Assembly (NCBI GenBank): GCA_017646555.1
Contig: JAGCMG010000047.1
Span: 1-13,076, forward strand
Direction: 5' to 3'
Source of the DNA: Clostridia bacterium
GTDB taxonomy: Bacteria > Bacillota > Clostridia > Christensenellales > Borkfalkiaceae
DNA length: 13,076 bases
The first letter of the stretch is position 1. Each line of letters starts with the position of its first letter. The translations under genes were made by a program, and so were the position numbers. The notes beneath the pieces are model-generated. The model ran no database searches. It saw only the letters and a list, made by a program, of their open reading frames with translations, and was not told the origin of the DNA. This document shows, piece after piece, positions 5,325 through 12,953 of this stretch.

Positions 5325-7211
5325 ATGGAATTTGGGTTTGTAAAAGTTGCAACTGCATCAATCGACGTAAAAGTAGGCGACGTTGATTTTAACAAAAAAT
5401 CAATAATGACAGCAGTTGATGACGCTATTAGTAAAAACGTAAACTTAATACTTTTTTCAGAGTTGGTTTTAACAGGCGCAACGGCAGGGGATTTGTTTTA
5501 TTTTAACAACTTATCAACTGCGTGCGAAACTGCCTTAAAAGAAATCGCGACTACTTATAAAAATGACGAAATTATTATGGCAATCGGTTTTCCGTTTAGA
5601 ACAAATGGCACTTTATATAATGCCGTAGCCGTTGTTAAAAGTGGTAAAATATTAGGCATTACGGCAAAAAACTATTTAAATAGTAATGATTTGCGCTATT
5701 TTTCTTCGGCAAAAGATGTTGAAAAAACGGTAGAGTTTTGTGGCGAAATCGTTAATTTTGGTGGCAATTTAGTTTTTGAAGTGGAAAACTTCAATGCGTT
5801 TTCATTTTCTATTGACGTAGGTAGTGATATTTTACAAATTTTACCGCCGTCGTCGATTTGTGCTCAAAACGGTGCAAATATCGTATTAAATCCTAATTCT
5901 TTTTGCGAAACGGTCGGTCAAAAACAATATATTGACCGTATGTTAACGGCTTATTCGGAAAAAATTTCTTCGGCAGTCGTTTTATCAAACGCAGGCAAAG
6001 GCGAATCTACGACAGATGCCGTTTATTCGGGGTATGGCGCTATTTCGGAAAATGGTAAAATCTTAAATAGTTCAACACTATTTTGTGGTGGTTTGACTAT
6101 TTCTGAAATTGATACGCATTATTTAGAAAATGAAAAAATTAAAAAATCAACGACTTTTTCGCTAAAAGAGACGGTTAAAAAAGTTAAATTTAGTATAAAT
6201 AAAAATGACGTTACTTTAACAAGAAAATACAAAAAAACACCGTTTATTCCAGAAAATACGGTTAAAAACGATACTTTATCATTGATTTTGTCAATGCAGG
6301 CAAATGGTTTAGCGCAAAGAGTAAAGCACACTAACGCAAAAAGTCTTGTTATAGGACTTTCGGGTGGGCTTGATTCTACACTTGCTTTATTAGTTGCTGT
6401 AAAGGCTGTTTTATCGCTAAATCGTAGTGTTAAAGATATAGTAGGAGTAACGATGCCGTGTTTTGGAACGACTTCACGTACGTTTAATAATACATTGCTT
6501 TTAGCGAAAAATTTAGGTGTAACGTTAAAAAAAGTTGATATTTCTAAAACAGTTATTAAACACTTAAAAGATATAAAGCACTCTTTTAATCCTGACGTGA
6601 CTTTTGAAAACGCTCAAGCAAGAGAAAGGACGCAGGTTTTAATGGATATTGCCAATATGAACGGTGGATTAGTCGTTGGTACTGGCGATTTAAGCGAACT
6701 AGCACTTGGCTGGGCTACTTATAATGGTGACCATATGTCAATGTATGGCGTTAATGCGTCAATTCCAAAGACTTTGGTGAGGGAATTAGTAGATTTTTAT
6801 GCGGAAAATTCTAAACCAAAATTAAAATCAATACTAAAAGATATTTTAGCAACGCCAGTAAGCCCAGAATTGCTTCCAGCAGTAAATGGTGAAATTGCTC
6901 AAAAGACGGAAGATATTGTCGGGCCGTATATTTTACACGATTTCTTTTTATATTTATTCGTGCGTTTAGGTTATTCGCCTAAAAAAATTTATGAGGTTGC
7001 AAAATACACTTTTAATGGCGATTTTGATGATGAAACCATTAAATACTGGCTAAAAACTTTTGTTAGAAGATTTTTTAATCAACAATTCAAGCGTTCTTGC
7101 GTGCCTGATGGGGTAAAAGTGGGGACGGTAACTTTATCACCAAGAACGGACTGGAAAATGCCGTCCGACGCATCAAGTAGACTTTGGCTTGACGAATTGG
7201 AAAACTTATGA
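5325..7211 (+). CDS. nadE: Two-domain NAD+ synthetase NadE with a nitrilase-fold domain lacking its catalytic Cys
   Basis: A 628-residue protein catalysing the last step of NAD+ synthesis, amidation of deamido-NAD+ with ATP. Residues 1-280 are a nitrilase-fold glutaminase domain and about 315-628 the synthetase domain, with the ATP-binding loop SGGLDST (346-352), GTGDLSELALGWATY and the family C-terminus RFFNQQFKRSCVPDGVKVG. Of the Glu-Lys-Cys triad, Glu46 (FSELVLTG) and Lys115 (GITAKNYL) are present, but the segment normally reading like GVEICEDLW is SIDVGSDIL, placing Gly166 where Cys should be. M. tuberculosis NadE has Glu52, Lys121 and Cys176, so the spacing fits. Cys179 and Cys194 do not align with the nucleophile. 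I infer that glutamine hydrolysis is lost and free ammonia is used. GGGG (5316-5319) is a modest ribosome site. The gene overlaps the next by four bases. Confidence 0.93.
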   Translation: MEFGFVKVATASIDVKVGDVDFNKKSIMTAVDDAISKNVNLILFSELVLTGATAGDLFYFNNLSTACETALKEIATTYKNDEIIMAIGFPFRTNGTLYNAVAVVKSGKILGITAKNYLNSNDLRYFSSAKDVEKTVEFCGEIVNFGGNLVFEVENFNAFSFSIDVGSDILQILPPSSICAQNGANIVLNPNSFCETVGQKQYIDRMLTAYSEKISSAVVLSNAGKGESTTDAVYSGYGAISENGKILNSSTLFCGGLTISEIDTHYLENEKIKKSTTFSLKETVKKVKFSINKNDVTLTRKYKKTPFIPENTVKNDTLSLILSMQANGLAQRVKHTNAKSLVIGLSGGLDSTLALLVAVKAVLSLNRSVKDIVGVTMPCFGTTSRTFNNTLLLAKNLGVTLKKVDISKTVIKHLKDIKHSFNPDVTFENAQARERTQVLMDIANMNGGLVVGTGDLSELALGWATYNGDHMSMYGVNASIPKTLVRELVDFYAENSKPKLKSILKDILATPVSPELLPAVNGEIAQKTEDIVGPYILHDFFLYLFVRLGYSPKKIYEVAKYTFNGDFDDETIKYWLKTFVRRFFNQQFKRSCVPDGVKVGTVTLSPRTDWKMPSDASSRLWLDELENL

Positions 7212-8758
7212 TACAAACTATTTCATCAATTAGGCTAAATATTGGCGAAAACGACGCTATTTTAAAGGAAAAAGCATGTAAAATCGCTAAAATTTCGCCA
7301 AGTAAAATTAAATATTTCAAAATTGTAAAAAAATCGCTTGATGCGCGAAAGAAAAACGATATTCACTTTGTTTGTAGTGTTGTTATAGGTGACGAAATCG
7401 AAAAAGAGCCACCTATAATAAAGGAAGAATTTAATCATCCTAAAAAGCCGACAGTAATTATAGGTAGTGGACCGGCAGGGCTTTTTAGCGCGCTTATTTT
7501 AGCAAGAAAGGGCTTTAAACCGATAGTGATTGAGCGTGGTGGTGACGTTGAAAATCGTAAGAAATCTATTGATGATTTTATAAATACGCGAATTTTGGAT
7601 AAAAATTCTAACGTTCAATTTGGGGAAGGTGGCGCAGGCACTTTTTCGGACGGTAAATTAAATACAGGTGTAAAATCGCCGTTTTCTACGTTTGTTTTAA
7701 ATGAGTTTGTTAAGCACGGCGCGAACGAAGAAATTTTATATCTAAATAAACCACACGTTGGTAGTGACGTTTTACCAAAGGTTGTTAAATCTATAAGGGA
7801 AGAAATTATATCGTTAGGTGGTCAATATATGTTTGACACTGTTTTTTATGATTTAACTATTAAAAATGGCGCTGTTAGTGAGATTTTTTTAGAAAAAGAT
7901 GGTAAAAAGTTTAGTTTAGAAGTTGAAAATTTAATACTTGCAATAGGTCATTCAAGTCGTGATACTTATAAAATGTTGTATAATCGCGGTTTTTCGATGG
8001 AAACTAAAGATACAGCAGTTGGTTTTAGAATAGAACATTTACAAGATGATATAAATAAGGCGCAATATGGTAATAATTATGATAAAAGGTTGCCTGTTGC
8101 AGATTATAAGTTGACTTCGAATATATGCTCGCGTGGTGTTTTTACTTTTTGTATGTGCCCAGGTGGATTTGTTATGCCTGCAACAAGTGAGGAAAATGCC
8201 GTCGTTACTAACGGTATGAGCAATTTTTTGCGTGACGGTAAAAATGCTAATAGCGCAGTTGTCGTACAAGTTAAAAAGGAAGATTATCCGTCGGGGATTA
8301 TAGAGGCAATCGATTATATTGAAAATTTTGAAAAAAAGGCGTTTGTTTTAGCAAATTCCGACTATTCTGCACCTTGTCAACTTGTAGGCGACTTTTTAAA
8401 GGGGAAAATTTCAACAGGATTTAAAAAGGTTAAACCGACTTATCCGTTAGGGGTAAAGTTTTGTGATTTATCTAAAATTTATCCTAAAATTTATATTGAT
8501 TGTATTAAAAAATCATTAATCGATATGGGAAAAAGGCTTAATGTTTTTGATGCTGACGACGCTATTTTAACTGCGCCTTGTACGCGCACTTCTTCGCCTG
8601 TTAGAATAGTTAGGGGTGAAAATTTATCATCAATAAATATAATAAATGCTTATCCAGCAGGTGAAACTGGTTATGCAGGCGGAATTATGAGTTCAGCGAT
8701 AGACGGTATTCGTGTCGCGAACACTATAAGCGAAAAATACTTGATAAAATCTAATTAA
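7208..8758 (+). CDS. FAD-dependent oxidoreductase-like protein, COG2509 family
   Basis: A 516-residue cytoplasmic flavoprotein of the widespread COG2509 group (relatives include the structure of Vibrio VP0956), whose reaction is, to my knowledge, unassigned. An N-terminal alpha/beta domain (about 1-70, with KSLDARKKNDIHFV, a family hallmark) precedes the FAD dinucleotide fold: VIIGSGPAGLFSALILARKG (84-103) and the acidic end IERG (108-111). Further family blocks are FGEGGAGTFSDGKLNTG (138-154), CPGG (317-320), RTSSPVRI (460-467) and a C-terminal FAD loop AYPAGETGYAGGI (481-493). Length and motifs look complete. The ATG overlaps the nadE stop as ATGA, so the two are co-transcribed and probably translationally coupled; this is the only hint to function and might point to NAD(P)-linked chemistry, but that is inference. 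Confidence 0.88.
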   Translation: MIQTISSIRLNIGENDAILKEKACKIAKISPSKIKYFKIVKKSLDARKKNDIHFVCSVVIGDEIEKEPPIIKEEFNHPKKPTVIIGSGPAGLFSALILARKGFKPIVIERGGDVENRKKSIDDFINTRILDKNSNVQFGEGGAGTFSDGKLNTGVKSPFSTFVLNEFVKHGANEEILYLNKPHVGSDVLPKVVKSIREEIISLGGQYMFDTVFYDLTIKNGAVSEIFLEKDGKKFSLEVENLILAIGHSSRDTYKMLYNRGFSMETKDTAVGFRIEHLQDDINKAQYGNNYDKRLPVADYKLTSNICSRGVFTFCMCPGGFVMPATSEENAVVTNGMSNFLRDGKNANSAVVVQVKKEDYPSGIIEAIDYIENFEKKAFVLANSDYSAPCQLVGDFLKGKISTGFKKVKPTYPLGVKFCDLSKIYPKIYIDCIKKSLIDMGKRLNVFDADDAILTAPCTRTSSPVRIVRGENLSSINIINAYPAGETGYAGGIMSSAIDGIRVANTISEKYLIKSN

Positions 8759-8770
8759 ATTAATTATAAT
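8741..8770 (+). promoter_or_regulatory. Promoter of the short-chain dehydrogenase gene
   Basis: TTGATA (8741-8746), 18 bases, then a perfect TATAAT (8765-8770). The -35 lies within the last codons of the upstream flavoprotein gene. The predicted start near 8777 gives a leader of about 19 bases with the ribosome site. Confidence 0.65.
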
Positions 8771-8785
8771 TATGTTTAACATAAT
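8769..8785. promoter_or_regulatory. Perfect palindrome at the dehydrogenase start site, candidate operator
   Basis: ATTATGTT-T-AACATAAT is a perfect inverted repeat with 8-base arms and one central base. It overlaps the end of the -10 box and the predicted transcription start, the usual place for a repressor. The binding protein is unknown. Confidence 0.5.
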
Positions 8786-8791
8786 AGGGGG
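8786..8791 (+). promoter_or_regulatory. Ribosome binding site deciding the dehydrogenase start
   Basis: AGGGGG lies four bases before the ATG at 8796. The alternative in-frame ATG at 8772 has no such site and lies upstream of the predicted mRNA start. Confidence 0.75.
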
Positions 8792-8795
8792 ATTT

Positions 8796-9566
8796 ATGAA
8801 AAAAATTGCGGTAATTACAGGTGCTTCAAGTGGCATTGGTAAAGAATTCGCGCTAAAGATAAAAGATTTCGGTAAGTTTGATGAATTATGGGTAATTGCA
8901 AGAAATAAAGAAAAGTTAGAAGAATTATCTTCAACTATTAGCGTACCTATAAAAGCTATACCGTTAGATTTAACTGTTAAAGAAGATATTGATAAATACC
9001 AACAAATTTTAAGTGAAGAAAAGCCAGAAGTTTCACTGCTTATAAATTGTAGTGGTTTTGGTAAATTTGCAAAAACCACCGACTACCCACTTGAGGAAAA
9101 TCTTAATATGGTTGACCTTAACTGTAAAGCAGTTATCAGTATGTGTTTAATTACCGTTCCGTTTATGAAAAATGGTTCAAATATTATAAATATTGCTTCG
9201 ATTGCGGCTTTTCAGCCTATTCCATATATTAACGTATACGCTGCAACTAAAGCGTTTGTGTTGTATTTTTCACGAGGACTTAATCAAGAATTAAAAGATA
9301 AAGGTATTCACGTTATGGCGGTATGTCCGTTTTGGACGAAAACGGCGTTCTTTGATAGAGCAGTTTCTAATGGTGAGCCTGTCGTAAAAAAATATATTGC
9401 TATGTATGAGCCAAAAGATATCGTAAAACGCGCGTTAAGGGATTTGAAACGCAAAAAAGACGTTTCAAAATACGGCTTTAAGGCAAGAGGACAAGCATTT
9501 TTATGTAAAATTTTACCACACTCTTTGGTTATGAAGGTGTGGAAGAAACAGCAAAGACTTAAATAA
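8796..9566 (+). CDS. Short-chain dehydrogenase/reductase (SDR, COG0300/DltE-like)
   Basis: A 256-residue classical SDR. The Rossmann NAD(P)-binding motif TGASSGIG is at 8-15, the NxxG-type block INCSGFG at 83-89, the catalytic serine is probably Ser135 in NIASIAAF, and the YxxxK pair is Tyr148/Lys152 in YAATK. IARNKEKL at 34-41, with Arg36 after the second strand, suggests a preference for NADP(H), which is tentative. The tail after 225 (RGQAFLCKILPHSLVMKVWKK) is hydrophobic and basic, as in the DltE-like branch of lipid, steroid or unknown carbonyl reductases, and could touch the membrane. The substrate cannot be named. It has its own promoter with an overlapping palindrome, so it is likely regulated apart from the nadE pair upstream. 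Confidence 0.9.
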   Translation: MKKIAVITGASSGIGKEFALKIKDFGKFDELWVIARNKEKLEELSSTISVPIKAIPLDLTVKEDIDKYQQILSEEKPEVSLLINCSGFGKFAKTTDYPLEENLNMVDLNCKAVISMCLITVPFMKNGSNIINIASIAAFQPIPYINVYAATKAFVLYFSRGLNQELKDKGIHVMAVCPFWTKTAFFDRAVSNGEPVVKKYIAMYEPKDIVKRALRDLKRKKDVSKYGFKARGQAFLCKILPHSLVMKVWKKQQRLK

Positions 9567-9583
9567 TAAAAAATTATTTTAAA

Positions 9584-9606
9584 GCGGTATACAGAAAGTA
9601 TACCGC
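9584..9606 (+). terminator. Hairpin after the dehydrogenase gene, likely weak terminator
   Basis: GCGGTATAC (9584-9592) pairs perfectly with GTATACCGC (9598-9606) around AGAAA. The sequence that follows is ATTTAATTT, not a clean T run, so termination may be partial. It sits 17 bases after the stop codon and ahead of the pcrA promoter. Confidence 0.6.
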
Positions 9607-9636
9607 ATTTAATTTGTCAAAAAGGCGCATAAATTA

Positions 9637-9665
9637 TTGAAAATTTCAAGCGTGTGTGTTATAAT
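9637..9665 (+). promoter_or_regulatory. Near-consensus promoter of pcrA
   Basis: TTGAAA (9637-9642), exactly 17 bases, then TATAAT (9660-9665), with TGT before the -10. The predicted start at about 9672-9673 coincides with the ATG at 9673. The -35 is also half of a dyad TTGAAA-A-TTTCAA (9637-9649). Confidence 0.8.
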
Positions 9666-9672
9666 TTTAAGT

Positions 9673-11904
9673 ATGAAAAATAGCGTTAATGAAATTTTAT
9701 CAAAATTAAACGAAACTCAAATACAACCAGTTTTACAAACCGAGGGGTACGTTTTAGTAATTGCCGGTGCCGGCAGTGGTAAAACGCGCGTATTAACTAG
9801 TAGAATTGCTTATTTAGTTTTAGAAAAACAGGTAAGCCCGTCTAATATTTTGGCAATAACCTTTACTAATAAAGCCGCGAAAGAAATGAAAGAAAGATTA
9901 TCTTTGTTATTTGACGGCGTTGATTATATGTGGTGCAGTACTATTCATAGTATGTGTGTTAAAATTTTGCGTTCTTCGATTGACAAGTTGGGGTATTCAA
10001 AAGATTTTACTATATATGATGATTCCGATAAGGAAAAAGTATTAAAGCGTATTTGTCAAGAAATGGGGCTTGAACCGGATAAATACCTTAAAACTGCAAA
10101 AAATTATATTTCTATTGCTAAAAATGCAGGAAAAACACCGCTTGAATTCGCTAAAGATAGGTCGGATTTAGTTAATATTGAAGTATATTTAGAGATAATG
10201 CTTAAATATGAGGACACTTTATATCGTTCAAATTCATTGGATTTTGACGATTTATTAGTAAAAACCGTTGAAATTTTTAGACAATTTCCGGAAGTGTTAA
10301 ATTATTACGCAAGCAAATTTTCTTATATTCACGTTGATGAATTTCAAGACACTAACGAAGTACAGTTTGTAATCGTTAGGCTTTTAGCGAGCAAACATCA
10401 TAATCTTTTCGTCGTTGGCGACGATGACCAAAGTATTTACGGTTGGCGTGGTGCAGTAATCGATAATATTTTAGATTTTGATAAGATTTTTTCAAAAACT
10501 AAAGTTTATAAACTTGAACAAAATTACCGTTCGACAAAAAAAATATTAAATTTAGCGAACAAAGTTATTGAAAAAAATACCGGTCGTCGTGAAAAGGTTT
10601 TATGGACGGAAAACGCCGAGGGCGACGATATCGTTTATTATGACGCTATTGACGAACGCTCTGAGGCGGCGTACGTTGCTTTGCAAATTAAAACTTTAAT
10701 GGCGCGCTATAATTATTCGTATAAAGATTTTGCCGTTTTAATTAGATTGAACGCGCTTTCGCGTGGGTTTGAACAAGAATTTTTAAAATACGCTTTGCCG
10801 TATAGGGTTTTTGGTGGTTTAAAATTCTACGAAAGAAAGGAAATCAAGGACGTTTTGGGTTATTTAAAACTTGTGAACAATCCGTCCGATAACGAGGCTT
10901 TTTTAAGAATTATCAACTGCCCAAAACGTGGTATAGGCGAAAAAACGGTTAACGCTTTACTATCGTATGGTGCCGAAAACGGGCTTTCGCTTTACGATAC
11001 TTTAGTAAGATTAGAGTTTGTTGCCGATATTAACGCAGGGGCAAAAGCTAAACTTGCTGAGTTTAGAAAAATTATTTTTTCTTTGCAAGATAAAAGCGCT
11101 GATATGCCATTTGACGATTTTATCAAATATACGATTGATGAAGTAAAGTTCCGTGAAATGTATTCGGAAGATACTGAAGAAAATAAAAATCGTTTGATGA
11201 ATATTGACGAATTTATTAATTCGGCTATTGAATTTAAAAAGGATAATTATCAGTCGACATTATCGGATTTTGTAAATTCTATTACACTTTCATCTGACGT
11301 TGACGATATGGACGTTGATAACGCAGTTGCGATTGCAACGATACACTCGGTTAAAGGCCTTGAATTTAAGTGCGTATTTATCGCGGGGCTTGAAGAGGGG
11401 ATTTTTCCGATTTCGCGTGCAAGCAGTGATGATGACGAAGAGGAAGAGCGCCGTTTGATGTACGTTTCCATTACGCGTGCGCAAGAAAGATTATATCTAA
11501 CAAAAACCGCGTCAAGGTTTTTGCACGGGGAAAGAAAATTTACTTCACCGTCGCGTTATTTAAGAGATTGTGGCGTAATTACGGAAAAACGCGCGCAAAA
11601 AGCCGTTTCGGATAACGATTATCGCCGAACTTTTAGCGACGTTGACGATACGCCTGAAACGAGTAATATGGGGTATTCGTCTTCATATGCGCGCAATCAC
11701 GTAGAAAAAATAAAGAGCGCTAACCAAAAGGTCGTTGACTATTCTAAGTTTAAGGCGGGCGCTAAAGTTAAGCACGTTAAGTTTGGTATGGGCACGATTT
11801 TAGTTGTTCAAGGAAGTGGTGCGTCAATGGTTGCTGATATTGCTTTTAAGGATTTTGGTATTAAAAAAATAGCGGTGAAATTTGCCCCAATGGAGATTTT
11901 GTAA
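9673..11904 (+). CDS. pcrA: ATP-dependent 3'-5' DNA helicase PcrA/UvrD
   Basis: A 743-residue superfamily 1A helicase for nucleotide excision repair, transcription-coupled repair and plasmid or phage replication. All motifs are present in order: Walker A GAGSGKT (32-38), Ia TFTNKAAKEM, Walker B VDEFQDTN with Asp222-Glu223, III GDDDQSIYGWRGA (from 249), IV LEQNYRST, V ATIHSVKGLEFK and VI EERRLMYVSITRAQERL with Arg602 as the probable arginine finger. The C-terminal segment from about 690 (FKAGAKVKHVKFGMGTILVV) is the Tudor-like module that binds RNA polymerase in PcrA proteins. A longer open frame starts at the TTG at 9637, but that codon is the -35 box, and relatives begin just before the NETQIQPV (LNxxQ) motif, so 9673 is the start. 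It has no ribosome site. Its TAA overlaps the ligA ATG (TAATG). Confidence 0.96.
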   Translation: MKNSVNEILSKLNETQIQPVLQTEGYVLVIAGAGSGKTRVLTSRIAYLVLEKQVSPSNILAITFTNKAAKEMKERLSLLFDGVDYMWCSTIHSMCVKILRSSIDKLGYSKDFTIYDDSDKEKVLKRICQEMGLEPDKYLKTAKNYISIAKNAGKTPLEFAKDRSDLVNIEVYLEIMLKYEDTLYRSNSLDFDDLLVKTVEIFRQFPEVLNYYASKFSYIHVDEFQDTNEVQFVIVRLLASKHHNLFVVGDDDQSIYGWRGAVIDNILDFDKIFSKTKVYKLEQNYRSTKKILNLANKVIEKNTGRREKVLWTENAEGDDIVYYDAIDERSEAAYVALQIKTLMARYNYSYKDFAVLIRLNALSRGFEQEFLKYALPYRVFGGLKFYERKEIKDVLGYLKLVNNPSDNEAFLRIINCPKRGIGEKTVNALLSYGAENGLSLYDTLVRLEFVADINAGAKAKLAEFRKIIFSLQDKSADMPFDDFIKYTIDEVKFREMYSEDTEENKNRLMNIDEFINSAIEFKKDNYQSTLSDFVNSITLSSDVDDMDVDNAVAIATIHSVKGLEFKCVFIAGLEEGIFPISRASSDDDEEEERRLMYVSITRAQERLYLTKTASRFLHGERKFTSPSRYLRDCGVITEKRAQKAVSDNDYRRTFSDVDDTPETSNMGYSSSYARNHVEKIKSANQKVVDYSKFKAGAKVKHVKFGMGTILVVQGSGASMVADIAFKDFGIKKIAVKFAPMEIL

Positions 11905-12953
11905 TGAAAAAAATGCAAGATTTAGTTGCAAAACTTAATAAATATGCTCACGAATATTACGTTTTAGATAATCCAACTGTTTCTGATGCCGAATATGACG
12001 CTTTATACGATGAACTTAAAAAACTTGAGGCTGAAACAGGCGTTGTTTTATTTGATTCACCAACAAAACGCGTTGGGGGCGAGCCGATTTCAGCGTTTAA
12101 AAAACATAAGCATATTGAAAGATTATATAGTTTAGATAAAGCAACTACTGAAGAAGAACTTTTGGCGTTTGATAACCGTGTTAAAAAGGCTGGTTTTAAT
12201 GATGTTGAATATACCGTTGAATATAAATTTGACGGTCTTACAGTTTGTTTAACTTATCAAGACGGCAAGTTTGTGCGCGCGACAACGCGTGGTAACGGTG
12301 TTGTTGGGGAAGACGTTACTGCTCAAGTTTTAACGATTAAAAGTTTTCCATTAACTATTCCATTTAAAGGCGCTTTAGAAGCGCAGGGTGAGGCTATAAT
12401 TAGGCTTTCTACTTTAGACAAGTATAACGCAACGGCGAAAGAACCGTTAAAAAACGCACGTAACGCAGTTGCAGGGGCGATAAGAAATTTAGACCCAAAA
12501 GTTACGGAAGAACGTGGTTGTGAAATAATGTTTTACAACGTAAATTATATTTTGGGAAAGACTTTAAATAGTCAAGTAGAGCAGGTTAAATTTTTGAAAG
12601 AAAACGGCTTTAAAGTTCACCCGTATTTTAGTGTTTGTAAAGATATTAACGCTGTTATGTTAGCCATAAATGATATAAAAATCGCAAGGAAAACGCTTGA
12701 TATTTTAACTGATGGTGTCGTTATTAAAGTAAATGAAAGTAAAATTAGAAACGAACTTGGCTTTACCGATAAATTTCCACGATTTGCCATTGCTTTTAAG
12801 TTTGAGGCTGAAGAAATTACGACTATTTTAAAAGCCGTTGATTGGCAAGTTGGTAGAACCGGTAAATTAACGCCGTTAGCGCATCTTGAACCAGTTGAAC
12901 TTGGTGGCGTTACGGTTAAAAAAGCAACCTTAAATAATTACGGAGATATTTAA
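11904..12953 (+). CDS. ligA: NAD+-dependent DNA ligase LigA, ended early by an in-frame TAA at codon 350
   Basis: LigA seals nicks during replication and repair by using NAD+ to adenylate its active lysine. Visible are domain Ia (YYVLDNPTVSDAEYDALYDE, 18-37), the adenylation motif EYKFDG with Lys108, TRGNGVVGEDVT (128-139), ARNAVAGAIRNLDP (185-198), TDGVVIKVN (269-277), PRFAIAFKF (292-300) and the start of the OB fold, VGRTGKLTPLAHLEPVELGG (316-335). At 12951-12953 a TAA replaces the codon after NNYGDI, while the same frame continues as normal LigA to the edge. As written, the 349-residue product lacks most of the OB fold, the zinc finger, HhH and BRCT domains. The start follows pcrA by a one-base overlap, with GGAG (11892-11895) eight bases upstream. 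Adenylation might survive, but nick sealing should not. Because ligA is normally essential, an error or a duplicate copy must be considered. Confidence 0.93.
   Translation: MKKMQDLVAKLNKYAHEYYVLDNPTVSDAEYDALYDELKKLEAETGVVLFDSPTKRVGGEPISAFKKHKHIERLYSLDKATTEEELLAFDNRVKKAGFNDVEYTVEYKFDGLTVCLTYQDGKFVRATTRGNGVVGEDVTAQVLTIKSFPLTIPFKGALEAQGEAIIRLSTLDKYNATAKEPLKNARNAVAGAIRNLDPKVTEERGCEIMFYNVNYILGKTLNSQVEQVKFLKENGFKVHPYFSVCKDINAVMLAINDIKIARKTLDILTDGVVIKVNESKIRNELGFTDKFPRFAIAFKFEAEEITTILKAVDWQVGRTGKLTPLAHLEPVELGGVTVKKATLNNYGDI

Noticed and set aside
8764..8778. PerR/Fur-type box before the SDR gene
   Set aside because: Only the left half fits TTATAATNATTATAA; several right-half bases differ, and the perfect dyad has a different centre.
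11250..11484. Two overlapping minus-strand frames inside pcrA
   Set aside because: Antisense shadows of conserved pcrA motifs V and VI; poly-Ser comes from the mirrored Asp/Glu run; no ribosome site or promoter.
12951..12953. Stop-codon reassignment to explain the TAA in ligA
   Set aside because: TAA properly ends lacZ, mscL, the small membrane gene, the SDR gene and pcrA, and TGA ends nadE, so the code is standard.
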